NCBI RefSeq assembly: GCF_900129235.1
Contig: NZ_FQUV01000010.1
Location: forward strand, 48,470-112,469
From: Litoreibacter ascidiaceicola
GTDB lineage: Bacteria; Pseudomonadota; Alphaproteobacteria; Rhodobacterales; Rhodobacteraceae
Direction of reading: 5' to 3'
Length of the DNA stretch: 64,000 nucleotides
In this document: in pieces, positions 8,399-16,297 of the stretch
Position numbering within the stretch: the stretch's first letter is position 1
Layout of the letters: each line of letters begins with the position of its first letter
Made by a program: the position numbers and the translations under genes
Notes under the pieces: generated by a model
Databases searched by the model: none
What the model saw: only the letters and a program-made list of their open reading frames with translations
What the model was told of the DNA's origin: nothing

Positions 8399-9241
8399 TC
8401 ACTTCGATCCAAAATACGTTCCCTCTACATCCGCATGGCGGCAACTGTTTAACACGATGCCTAGTACATTGGTGTATTCCGCAACCTGACGTTCACAGGT
8501 ATCGAGCTGAGCCATCGTGGTGTGTTCGGCACGCGCAAGAATGAGAGCGCAGTCTGCATTTTTGAGAAAAGCCCGCGCATCATCGGCGGCAAACATGGAT
8601 GGCAGATCGAAGATCATGAGGTCGGGGGCAAAATCGGCCTGCACTTTATCCAACATATCGGCCGTGTGTTTTGACAAAAGAAGCTGTGTCGGATCGGAGA
8701 TGGCCATGTTGCCCAGCGAAAGGGCTACATTGCCTCGGAGGCACAGCATCTGATCCTTAGGGGGTACATCCCCCGTCAGCATGGCTTTGATGCCATGATT
8801 GGGTTTGCGACCCAGCATATCTGCCACGGCCGGACTGCGCAGATCAAAGTCGAACAGCATGGTCCGGTTCTCGCGTTGTCGCGAAAAGCCGATTGCCAGA
8901 TTACAGGCAGTTGTGGTTTTGCCGCAATCCTTGTTGGGCGATGTGATTGCCAATCGTGTCCAGCCATTCTCCTGCATTAGCAGAAAAACCTTGGTGCGTA
9001 GGACATCGAATGGGTTTGCCTCAGCTTCGGAGTTGAGTGTTAGAATCCTGTTGCGCAAAAGCAGATCTGGATTGGGCTCATAAGGGGTCAGATCGTCCCA
9101 AAGAGAGAGGGGCGCTTTTACGGCTGCGTTCGCAGTTTTCCCGCGCAGGTGCGACTGTTTGGAATGCGACCTAAGATCGGGCGCTTTTGTACCACCGCGC
9201 TGCCCTCGCGCTTTTTCCAGTGCTTTTTGCAATTTTTCCAT
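8399..9241 (-). CDS. exopolysaccharide BY-kinase-like ATPase (PEP-CTERM locus tyrosine-kinase family)
   Basis: A 280-residue cytoplasmic P-loop ATPase. After a basic, probably unstructured N-terminus of about 80 residues comes a deviant Walker A (SPNKDCGKTTTACNLA), a Walker A' aspartate motif (TMLFDFDLRSP) and Walker B (LMIFDLPSM). This matches the cytoplasmic partner of Wzz proteins, whose gene lies 25 bp upstream, and the TyrKin family found in exosortase loci. BY-kinases normally end in a tyrosine-rich cluster used for autophosphorylation. Here the tail after NSCRHAD has only one tyrosine (GTYFGSK), so classical cyclic autophosphorylation may be lost or reduced. It could still control polymer length through ATP-dependent contact with Wzz. 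Confidence 0.82.
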   Translation of the reverse strand: MEKLQKALEKARGQRGGTKAPDLRSHSKQSHLRGKTANAAVKAPLSLWDDLTPYEPNPDLLLRNRILTLNSEAEANPFDVLRTKVFLLMQENGWTRLAITSPNKDCGKTTTACNLAIGFSRQRENRTMLFDFDLRSPAVADMLGRKPNHGIKAMLTGDVPPKDQMLCLRGNVALSLGNMAISDPTQLLLSKHTADMLDKVQADFAPDLMIFDLPSMFAADDARAFLKNADCALILARAEHTTMAQLDTCERQVAEYTNVLGIVLNSCRHADVEGTYFGSK

Positions 9242-9266
9242 CGGTCATTTCCAGCTCGAACAGAGA

Positions 9267-10811
9267 TCAAGTTAGGCGGTCTTTGATTTTCTCATAGAGA
9301 AGATCAAGCGGCATATAGTAGGTATCGATAGCCCAAAGTGCTGCAGGGACAGCGGCGGTGACGATCAATATCGAGATCATCAATTTGGCACGCCGCCAGC
9401 GTTTGTCGGCTTTGGTCTCAATCGGCGGCAGAGTTGCCAATGGTGTCACGTTAAGTGCCCGGATAATGTCGCCGGGCCGCCGGATGGATTGGTTTAGTAA
9501 TTCCAGCAAAGCGAAAAAGCCAGCGGCTAAGCCAAGTCCGATCAGGATGCCAAGCGCAACGATTTGGGTCCGGTTGGGGCTGGAGGGAGAACTGGGCACT
9601 GACGCGGCTTCAAGCACGGTGATCCGTTCGCCCTTGGCGGAAAGCTCGACGCGTTGACTGGCTTGAGCCTGGGCAAGGCGTGAGGCCGCCGCGTTATAGA
9701 GCGCTTGAGTGTTCTCGTGTTCGCGCTCCATGCTGGACAGGACAATGCCGATGGATGGGGTTTTCTCAATGCTCGCCTGCAGAATTTTTAATTCTTCGGT
9801 GGTGTCCTCAATATCTTGCACTGCATTTGCAAGACGACCATCGATCTCCGCAAGACTGATCGTCAGGGCCGCGGATTGCGGATTCAGATCGTCGCTTTCA
9901 TCGGAACCCCCATCTCGTGGAGCAGTCGCCTCAAGCTGAGCGCGCAACGCATCAACTTGCACCTGCAGATTTCTCACACGTGGACTGGTTGCGGCATAGA
10001 CACTGCGGGCGACACGCAATTCAGCTTCCAACTGATTGAGCTGCGCCTCTTCCGGAGATACTGGCGTGTCGCGGGGATTGTTGACAATGCCGGTTGCCTC
10101 ATAAATGCGCTGAATATTGGCACGTTGCGCTTCAAGGCTTTGCTTCTCGCGTTCGGAGCGTGACAACCGTTCTTGAAGTAGAGACCGCCGATCAAGACTG
10201 AACTCTAGGTTTTCTGGCAACGCATCGGCGTTCGCGTTTTTGAATTGAACTATCTTGGCGTTTTGTAGCCCCAACTCGTCCGATAGGCGCTGCCCTTCCT
10301 GTTGAAAAAACGCCAAAGTGTCTTCGGACAGGTTGGTGCGGAAGGCAGAGTTCGTCTCAAGCCCGATGTTGACATATTGGTTGACGACATCGGCAACAGT
10401 TTGCGGAGTGCCGGCCACAAAACTGATCACCATCAGGGTAACCTGATCCCGCCCAATCGACAGGCTGATGTTCGTTGCATCGCGCATGCCTTCAACAATT
10501 TCATCGGGCGTCATCGTGGATTGTTCGGGGAAGACCCGCACTTGCCTGGCAATGTCGAGAAGGTTCGAGCGGGTCAGCAACCTTTGCTGAATCACCTGCA
10601 GTTGCTCGGAAGCCGTGACCTGCACGGTCGAGCGCACCAAATCCTCGGAAATCTGTGGAGACTCCACCAACAGCGTCGCTGATGTGGAATACATTGGCGG
10701 CAAGCGCTGGGCGATAATCACGCTTGCGATCGAGGAGACAAGAAACAGTACGACCATGACCGGCAGCCGCCGCGGTAAAAGACTTAGATAGAAACGTACG
10801 TCAGAGATCAT
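9267..10811 (-). CDS. polysaccharide chain-length determinant (Wzz type, PEP-CTERM locus family)
   Basis: A 514-residue inner-membrane protein. There is one membrane helix near residues 18-36, a long periplasmic region with heptad-like Gln/Leu/Glu-rich coiled coils (about 150-400), a second helix near 415-435, and an extra hydrophobic segment near 470-490 before a basic tail. A proline-rich motif overlaps the second helix region (SSPSSPNRTQIVALG), as in Wzz. It sets polymer length together with the Wzy-like protein and the ATPases. Its start overlaps the upstream ATPase gene by 4 bp, and the kinase-like gene follows 25 bp later, so the three form one translationally linked set. The length and third helix match the exosortase-associated Wzz family. 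Confidence 0.9.
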   Translation of the reverse strand: MISDVRFYLSLLPRRLPVMVVLFLVSSIASVIIAQRLPPMYSTSATLLVESPQISEDLVRSTVQVTASEQLQVIQQRLLTRSNLLDIARQVRVFPEQSTMTPDEIVEGMRDATNISLSIGRDQVTLMVISFVAGTPQTVADVVNQYVNIGLETNSAFRTNLSEDTLAFFQQEGQRLSDELGLQNAKIVQFKNANADALPENLEFSLDRRSLLQERLSRSEREKQSLEAQRANIQRIYEATGIVNNPRDTPVSPEEAQLNQLEAELRVARSVYAATSPRVRNLQVQVDALRAQLEATAPRDGGSDESDDLNPQSAALTISLAEIDGRLANAVQDIEDTTEELKILQASIEKTPSIGIVLSSMEREHENTQALYNAAASRLAQAQASQRVELSAKGERITVLEAASVPSSPSSPNRTQIVALGILIGLGLAAGFFALLELLNQSIRRPGDIIRALNVTPLATLPPIETKADKRWRRAKLMISILIVTAAVPAALWAIDTYYMPLDLLYEKIKDRLT

Positions 10812-11698
10812 TCCGCTGCCTTGTTCAACACTTTCCCGATAGGATTCTTCATCTGGACAACTTCACCGGATATTTCTGAATTGATGAACAGACCATCGGC
10901 CAGAAGCTCCCGGATCAGATCAACCCCTACGCCCTCGCGTTCTTCACTTGCAGCATAGACCAGTGCAAGATCGCAAATCTTGTTGATAAGCCGGGGCACG
11001 CCCCCAGTTTCCTGATAAATTGCTTGGACGGCCATGATCGAGAATTCTTTTCCACTTCCCCCGGCGTGTTTGAGGCGATGACAAATGTAGTCACGCGTTC
11101 CGGGCCCATTCAGGTTTGTGAGGTGGTAGGCGGCAGTCACACGCTGGGCGAATTGCACCAGTCCGGGCGCTGAAATCAGATCGCGCAATTCTGGTTGCCC
11201 AACCAGGATCAACTGCAACAGCTCGTCCTTGCCGGAGTTGATATTCGTAAACATGCGTAATTCTTCAAGCGCCTCCATGGAGAGGTTTTGCGCCTCGTCG
11301 ATCACCAAAATCACGTTACGACCTTGAGCATATTCTTCGATAACGAAGTTCTGAAAGCTCTGGAACATTGAGATATAATCATCGCTGGGATCTGAATTGA
11401 TCCCAAGTGAGTATAGCACCCAATGCAGAAGATCACCCCGCCCACCTTGTGCATTCGAGATCAGGCCGATTGTAATGTCCTTTTCAGCGTTGCGCAAAAG
11501 ATGGTGGATCAGAGTTGTTTTGCCCGCCCCGATCTCTCCGGTGATCACCGTAAGCGGCGCGTGGGTCATCAGGCCATATTCCAAAACGGCCAGCGCTTTC
11601 TTGTGGTTGTCTGACCAGAACAAAAAATCTGGGTCAGGCGAGAGTGTGAACGGTCGCTCGGTGAAACCGAAGAAATCTGTGTAAAGTGATCTGCTCAT
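10808..11698 (-). CDS. ExeA-like AAA ATPase of the PEP-CTERM/exosortase polysaccharide locus
   Basis: A 296-residue protein starting with the YTDFFGFTERPFTLSPDPDFLFWS signature of GspA/ExeA-type ATPases. The Walker A is GEIGAGKTTLIHHLL and the Walker B is VILVIDEAQNLS. A TNLNGPGTRDYICHRL segment and the GGVPRLINKICDLAL sensor-2/arginine region follow, as in this family. There is no periplasmic peptidoglycan-binding extension, so it is the short form (pepcterm_ATPase type) that accompanies Wzz in exosortase loci. It probably couples ATP hydrolysis to polymer assembly or export. It is the first gene of the leftward block; its promoter must lie in the 417-bp divergent region to its right. Confidence 0.88.
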   Translation of the reverse strand: MSRSLYTDFFGFTERPFTLSPDPDFLFWSDNHKKALAVLEYGLMTHAPLTVITGEIGAGKTTLIHHLLRNAEKDITIGLISNAQGGRGDLLHWVLYSLGINSDPSDDYISMFQSFQNFVIEEYAQGRNVILVIDEAQNLSMEALEELRMFTNINSGKDELLQLILVGQPELRDLISAPGLVQFAQRVTAAYHLTNLNGPGTRDYICHRLKHAGGSGKEFSIMAVQAIYQETGGVPRLINKICDLALVYAASEEREGVGVDLIRELLADGLFINSEISGEVVQMKNPIGKVLNKAAE

Positions 11699-11754
11699 TA
11701 CTGCTTATTACCTTTGCGCGCCTAGGGTGGCGCGCTTGCACAATTACTATTCCC

Positions 11755-11787
11755 ACGTCATTCTAACACATGACGTTAGAATGACGT
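11755..11787. promoter_or_regulatory. perfect 13-bp inverted repeat, probable operator
   Basis: ACGTCATTCTAAC (11755-11767) is exactly inverted as GTTAGAATGACGT (11775-11787) around a 7-bp spacer. Within and beside it, the octamer TGACGTTA occurs twice in direct order, at 11771-11778 and 11782-11789, 11 bp apart (about one helical turn). There is no T-run after the repeat, so a terminator is unlikely. It lies 57 bp from the start of the ATPase gene, a suitable place for a dimeric regulator of the leftward operon. The regulator is unknown. Confidence 0.6.
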
Positions 11788-12039
11788 TACCCAATATACA
11801 AAGTCACAGTATATAACGAAAAAATGGCATCAATGAGAAGCTAAGCGTGTCCCACGGTCCTGCGTGGAACATGCGAGAATTTGACAGGCAGTGGCCGTTG
11901 CAGGCAGTAGCGAATCACATTTTAGGGACGATCCCGAACATTGAGGCATTGTTGTGAAGCCTTCTTTGGAAATGCAAACCAATTCACCAGATCCCCAGTA
12001 AACAGGCGATTTTTCGCGAAGTAAAGACTCGCAAATATT

Positions 12040-12054
12040 TTAATATTTTGTTAA
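12040..12054. promoter_or_regulatory. CtrA-like site TTAA-N7-TTAA
   Basis: TTAA at 12040-12043 and TTAA at 12051-12054 are spaced by exactly 7 bp, the consensus of the alphaproteobacterial response regulator CtrA. The site lies about 60 bp upstream of the ExoY-like gene. The surrounding 25 bp is AT-rich, so chance occurrence is a real possibility. Confidence 0.35.
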
Positions 12055-12115
12055 GATTGTGTTCTGCCAGGTGCCTTAAGGGGGGGATTGGGCAGTTTAC
12101 CCGGCAACAGCTGCC

Positions 12116-12856
12116 ATGTTTTTGTTACAGAGTTATGGAGTAGGCCCTTGGGCCAATAAAACCGCCATGCAAATTGATTTTGATATTGTTAAATTCGACG
12201 TAAATTCTCAATCCCGTCATCTCACGACCCATACCTCTCACCAGCGCATCTCTTTCTACCGTGCATACGTCAAACGCGCAGTAGATTTTGTGCTAATACT
12301 CGTGAGCTTACCAATTATTTTGCCCCTCATTGTTCTCTCGGCTCTCTTGATTGCGCGTGATGGATATAATCCGATCTACACGCAGTGGCGGGTTGGCAAA
12401 AATGGTAAGCGGTTTCGTTTCTATAAGTTCCGAACCATGGTGCCCAATGCAGACGCTGTATTGAAAAGCTATCTGGCGACCAATCCATCGGCTAGAGCCG
12501 AATGGGATAGGGATCAGAAACTGAAAAATGACCCTCGTATCATCCCCATGGGCCACTTCATGCGGAAAACATCTCTAGATGAATTGCCGCAACTTCTTAA
12601 CGTGCTTCTGGGTGATATGGCACTGGTTGGGCCACGCCCGATGATGGTGGAACAGCAGGTCATGTATGAAGGTGACGCTTACTACGAGCTTCGCCCGGGG
12701 CTGACGGGCCTTTGGCAGATATCTGACCGCAATGACTGTGGGTTCCGTGATCGGGTCAAGTACGACGATGTTTACAACGACATTGCTTCCTTCCCGATTG
12801 ATATGGCTGTGATTATTCGCACCTTCCGTGTGGTAGTGCGGGGAACTGGCTATTAA
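12116..12856 (+). CDS. undecaprenyl-phosphate sugar phosphotransferase (ExoY/WbaP-type, priming enzyme)
   Basis: 246 residues with one hydrophobic N-terminal segment (VDFVLILVSLPIILPLIVLSALL) and the full bacterial sugar transferase domain: QWRVGKNGKRFRFYKFRTM, KTSLDELPQLLNVLLGDMALVGPRP and RPGLTGLWQISDR. The catalytic Asp-Glu pair of monotopic phosphoglycosyltransferases is in SLDELPQ. It moves a sugar-1-phosphate from a UDP-sugar to undecaprenyl phosphate and so starts the repeat unit. The length matches ExoY-like short forms without the four-helix N-terminal part of WbaP. The start is uncertain: neither ATG 12116 nor ATG 12167 has a good ribosome-binding site. It heads the rightward operon. 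Confidence 0.92.
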   Translation: MFLLQSYGVGPWANKTAMQIDFDIVKFDVNSQSRHLTTHTSHQRISFYRAYVKRAVDFVLILVSLPIILPLIVLSALLIARDGYNPIYTQWRVGKNGKRFRFYKFRTMVPNADAVLKSYLATNPSARAEWDRDQKLKNDPRIIPMGHFMRKTSLDELPQLLNVLLGDMALVGPRPMMVEQQVMYEGDAYYELRPGLTGLWQISDRNDCGFRDRVKYDDVYNDIASFPIDMAVIIRTFRVVVRGTGY

Positions 12857-12902
12857 ATTCTATGCGTGACCTCACACGTTAGGCACAGACAAAACTGGAA
12901 CA

Positions 12903-12944
12903 GGGCTTGCTGGCTGCTATGCTAGGCAGGCCCCGTTTATTTTT
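12903..12944 (+). terminator. hairpin plus T-rich tail after the priming transferase
   Basis: GGGCTTGC (12903-12910) pairs with GCAGGCCC (12926-12933), with one G-T wobble and a 15-nt loop. A T-rich stretch (cgtttattttt) follows. It lies in the 111-bp gap before the TPR lipoprotein gene and could end or attenuate the first transcript, letting the priming transferase be made at a different level from the export genes. Confidence 0.55.
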
Positions 12945-12967
12945 GGGATCGACCAAGTGAGCTTTTC

Positions 12968-15430
12968 ATGTCGCTGACGTCTAAACTTTGCAAAAAAGCT
13001 GTGATCTTTGGGTTGGTCCTAGCTCTGTCTGGCTGTTTTGAGTCGTCTCAAGAACGTGCGGAGCGGCACTATCAAAGCGGTTTAACGCTTCTTGATGGCG
13101 GCGATCTGCCCCGCGCGATTGTTGAATTTCGCAACACGCTACAATTGGATGACGCCAATCTTGGAGCATATCGCCATCTTGCAAAGGCCAACCGTTCTAT
13201 GGGGCGTTTGGGCGAAGCGTATCGCGATTTTCTTAAGCTCGTGGAGCGTGCACCCAACGACATTGACGGCCGCATCGCGCTAAGTGAATTGGCGTTTTGG
13301 TTGGGTGATTGGGATGAGTTCGCGCGCCATGGAGGGATGGCGGTCAAACTGGCTCCAAACCGCTCTGAAATTAAGGCAATCGATCTTGGGATGAACTATC
13401 GAACTGCGCTAATCGAGAAAAAGAGTGCCGAGCGCGCAGGTCTTGTGTTCGCAGCGGAGGCTTTGGCAACTGAGTTGCCGAACAACAGCATTTTGCGTCA
13501 AATTCTGCTTGATGCCCGCATCGCTGACCGCAGATTTGATGACGCACTTGTACTTGTAGCTGAAAGTATCGCGGAGGCACCGCAGTCGATGCGACTGTAT
13601 ACCCTACGTTTGGAGCTATTATCGCGGTTAGGAAAACACGCCGATCTTGAGGCGGAACTGCGCAGTATGCTCGACGTGTTTCCGGATGAAAAAGGTCCCA
13701 AAGAAACCTATTTACGATTCCTGATGTCGCATAACCGTTCGCAAGACGCTCAAAGCTATCTTGAAGACTTAGTCCTCTCGGCCGAACCAGAAGAATATGA
13801 TGCAGCAATGGTCACGCTTTTGCAGTTCATTCAGCAGACTGAGGGGGCGGATGCTGCACTAGCAAGGGTAGATCAGCTGTTGGCCGGAACTGAGACTGGC
13901 AACGGATTTCTGCATGCGTTCCGCGCCTCGCTGATGTTTGATATGGGGCAACGCGAAGAAGGGGTCTCCGCGCTCCACGAAGTTCTGAGCTCCGAGACAT
14001 TAAAGCTAGATGATGCAGCGCGCCTTCAATCCAAAACGGCTTTAGCGCGGATGCTTGTGGCGAGTGGAAATGAGGAACTCGCGCGCATTCAAATTTCTGA
14101 AGTCCTACAAGCCGACGCCCGTAGCTCGGATGCGTTGATGATGCGTGCCAACTGGTCAATTTCCGATGACGAAACAGACGCAGCTATTGCCGATCTACGA
14201 ACAGTTTTGGATGACAGAGCGGGGGACGCAACTGCGATGGTTCTGCTCGCAAGAGCCTACGAACGCGAAGGCAATCGCGATTTGATGCTTAGTTTTCTGG
14301 CACAAGCAGTCGAGGCCTCAAACAATGCACCGAAATACGCATTTCGTTATGCGCGCGCTCTTGTGGGGGATGGCAAACTGTTCGCCGCTGAAAGCATCTT
14401 GATTTCATCGTTGCGGATTGAGGCTGGGAATTTCGATGTCCTCTCTACGCTTGGGGATGTCTATCTGCGGATGGACGACATGCCTCGCGCACAGAAAGTG
14501 GCCGAAACCCTCGAAAAGTTAGAGGACGCTCGGGGAAGTAGCGCAGCTAATTTACTCAAAACAGAGATACTGGCACGTCGAGTTGGACCGGCTCAGGCCG
14601 TGGAGTTCCTTGAAGGTATTGTCCTACGTGATGGTGCTCTGGTGCCCAAAACTGCATTGATCCAAGCGCAGTTAAAAGCAGGCCAAACCCAAGCGGCGCT
14701 GTCCTTTGCCAAGGCTGCTGTCAAAGACGCGCCTGACAATCTAGAGTTACGCGCAGCTCTTGCTATGACGCTTGCTGCCGCGCGTGATTTCGAGGCGGCC
14801 GTGACAGAAGTAGAAACCATACTAGAGCACACCCCTGAAGCCGCAGGCCTATATCTTCAATTGGCCCGCATACGAGAGGCCCAAGGGGACCCAGAAGCAG
14901 GACGGGCTACTATTCAACGGGGCCTTGATGCAGTCCCTGGTGCGCCAGATCTGTTGTGGGCGCAAGCATCGTATCTCCAAGCCGCGGGAGAAATCGAGGG
15001 GGCTATTGGTATCTATGAGGCGCTATATGCTCGCAGTTCATCGAACCCCATTATCGCAAATAATTTAGCAAGCCTATTGGCGACACACCGCGATGACGTG
15101 GCAAGTTTGCAGCGCGCGGAAGTGATAGCGCGTCGTTTAAAGAATGATGCCGTGCCAGCCTTCCAAGACACCTACGGTTGGATTTTGTACCGAACTGGGG
15201 CAGTCAGTAATGCAATCCCCTACCTGGAAGCGGCGGCCGCCGGATCACCCAATGACGCGCTGGTTCATTTCCATCTTGGGCAGGCCTACGCCTCGAATGG
15301 AGATAGAGAGCGGGCACTTGAGCAAATGGTTAGTGCATTGGAGGGGGTGGGGCCGGTTGGCGATTCAGACCTACGGCAGGAAATCGAGACTGAGATAACT
15401 CATCTGTCTTCGGTGTCTGTACAAGAGTGA
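12968..15430 (+). CDS. TPR-repeat lipoprotein of the exosortase/PEP-CTERM system (PrsT-like)
   Basis: An 820-residue protein. The N-terminus is a lipoprotein signal peptide with lipobox LSGC (Cys at about residue 23). The rest consists almost entirely of tetratricopeptide repeats, seen as recurring helical pairs such as HYQSGLTLLDGGDLPRAIVE, LARAYEREGNRDLML and HFHLGQAYASNGDRERALEQ. Length and layout fit the PEP_TPR_lipo family (about 900 residues), a scaffold thought to help polymer passage across the periplasm. It follows a candidate terminator and precedes the Wza-type gene. The final residues (SVSVQE) show no sorting signal. The membrane in which it sits is not certain; Phe-Glu after the Cys does not signal inner-membrane retention. 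Confidence 0.88.
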   Translation: MSLTSKLCKKAVIFGLVLALSGCFESSQERAERHYQSGLTLLDGGDLPRAIVEFRNTLQLDDANLGAYRHLAKANRSMGRLGEAYRDFLKLVERAPNDIDGRIALSELAFWLGDWDEFARHGGMAVKLAPNRSEIKAIDLGMNYRTALIEKKSAERAGLVFAAEALATELPNNSILRQILLDARIADRRFDDALVLVAESIAEAPQSMRLYTLRLELLSRLGKHADLEAELRSMLDVFPDEKGPKETYLRFLMSHNRSQDAQSYLEDLVLSAEPEEYDAAMVTLLQFIQQTEGADAALARVDQLLAGTETGNGFLHAFRASLMFDMGQREEGVSALHEVLSSETLKLDDAARLQSKTALARMLVASGNEELARIQISEVLQADARSSDALMMRANWSISDDETDAAIADLRTVLDDRAGDATAMVLLARAYEREGNRDLMLSFLAQAVEASNNAPKYAFRYARALVGDGKLFAAESILISSLRIEAGNFDVLSTLGDVYLRMDDMPRAQKVAETLEKLEDARGSSAANLLKTEILARRVGPAQAVEFLEGIVLRDGALVPKTALIQAQLKAGQTQAALSFAKAAVKDAPDNLELRAALAMTLAAARDFEAAVTEVETILEHTPEAAGLYLQLARIREAQGDPEAGRATIQRGLDAVPGAPDLLWAQASYLQAAGEIEGAIGIYEALYARSSSNPIIANNLASLLATHRDDVASLQRAEVIARRLKNDAVPAFQDTYGWILYRTGAVSNAIPYLEAAAAGSPNDALVHFHLGQAYASNGDRERALEQMVSALEGVGPVGDSDLRQEIETEITHLSSVSVQE

Positions 15431-15661
15431 TACAATGCTACATTCACCCCCCCCCTGGAACGATCATTTTAAAAAATCCCTAGTTGTAGCTGATATGAGC
15501 GATTTTCGTGTTCCTTGAGGTACAAATCTGCATCTGGTGAGTTTTTCCAACAGTTTTACTTCTCCAGCGGCTAGATTTGCGGCATTATTATGATCACTTT
15601 TAGTGAACTCTGGAGTATCAGGTTGAGTACGTTTTGTGAGCGCCTGAAATTGAGGTTTGGT

Positions 15662-16270
15662 ATGAAACAATTCCTGTTGGCCGTATTTTGCCTTCTTTTA
15701 GCAGTATCTGCAGCACACGCGCAAAGTGGCTACCGCGTAAAATCCGGTGACACCCTATCGATTGAGGTTCTCGAAGATGCCTCGCTTGCGCGCAATGTTC
15801 TTGTGTTGCCAGGGGGCACTTTTGACTTTCCTTATGCGGGCACAGTTCGTGCGAGCGGACGAACCGCTTCGCAAATCGAAGCTGCTATTGCTCAAGGAAT
15901 CGCGAGCAACTTTGCGAATTCCCCGACGGTGTTTGTTTCCGTTGTATCTTTGCGGCCGCCAGTCGAACGACGCGACCCACCGCCACCTAGAACCATGTCG
16001 GTTTACTTACTAGGTGAAATTAACACGCCGGGCATCAGAGAAGTGTCGCCTGGCACGACCTTCTTGCAGGCCCTTTCGCAGGCGGGTGGTTTTACCAACT
16101 TTGCAGCTAAGAAACGTGTGCAGTTGCGTAGAACAAACCCCAAGACAGGGGCGCAAACCGTAAGTGTTATCAATTATAAAGCACTGTCTCGCGGGGCGGT
16201 TCAGAACTTGTCCGTCAAACTTCAAGAAGGAGATGTGATAGTTGTTCCGGAACGTAGGCTGTTCGAGTAA
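15662..16270 (+). CDS. polysaccharide export protein (Wza family, short form)
   Basis: About 202 residues from ATG 15662, chosen because GAGG lies 7-8 nt upstream and a clean signal peptide (MKQFLLAVFCLLLAVSAAHAQ) follows; the frame is open further upstream to 15,590. The mature protein has the poly_export domain (YRVKSGDTLSIEVLED) and one SLBB-type domain (YLLGEINTPGIREVSPGTTFLQALSQAGG). It has no lipobox cysteine and lacks the C-terminal barrel helix of E. coli Wza (about 380 residues), as is typical of the PEP-CTERM-locus export family. It should form the periplasmic part of the export channel, perhaps with the outer-membrane barrel encoded 27 bp downstream. Confidence 0.9.
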   Translation: MKQFLLAVFCLLLAVSAAHAQSGYRVKSGDTLSIEVLEDASLARNVLVLPGGTFDFPYAGTVRASGRTASQIEAAIAQGIASNFANSPTVFVSVVSLRPPVERRDPPPPRTMSVYLLGEINTPGIREVSPGTTFLQALSQAGGFTNFAAKKRVQLRRTNPKTGAQTVSVINYKALSRGAVQNLSVKLQEGDVIVVPERRLFE

Positions 16271-16297
16271 ATTTACGCGGCAAAAGGTGGGCTTGTC

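Larger units (their letters stand above)
11699..12115. promoter_or_regulatory. divergent intergenic control region of the polysaccharide operons
   Basis: This 417-bp gap separates the leftward Wzz/ATPase operon from the rightward ExoY-like operon and contains no gene. It holds the 33-bp inverted repeat and the TTAA-N7-TTAA site listed separately. Both promoters must lie here, but I cannot place -35/-10 boxes with confidence. Confidence 0.6.

Noticed and set aside
15446..15456. run of nine C residues after the TPR lipoprotein gene
   Set aside because: It is non-coding and not linked to a start codon or promoter spacing, so phase variation cannot be argued.
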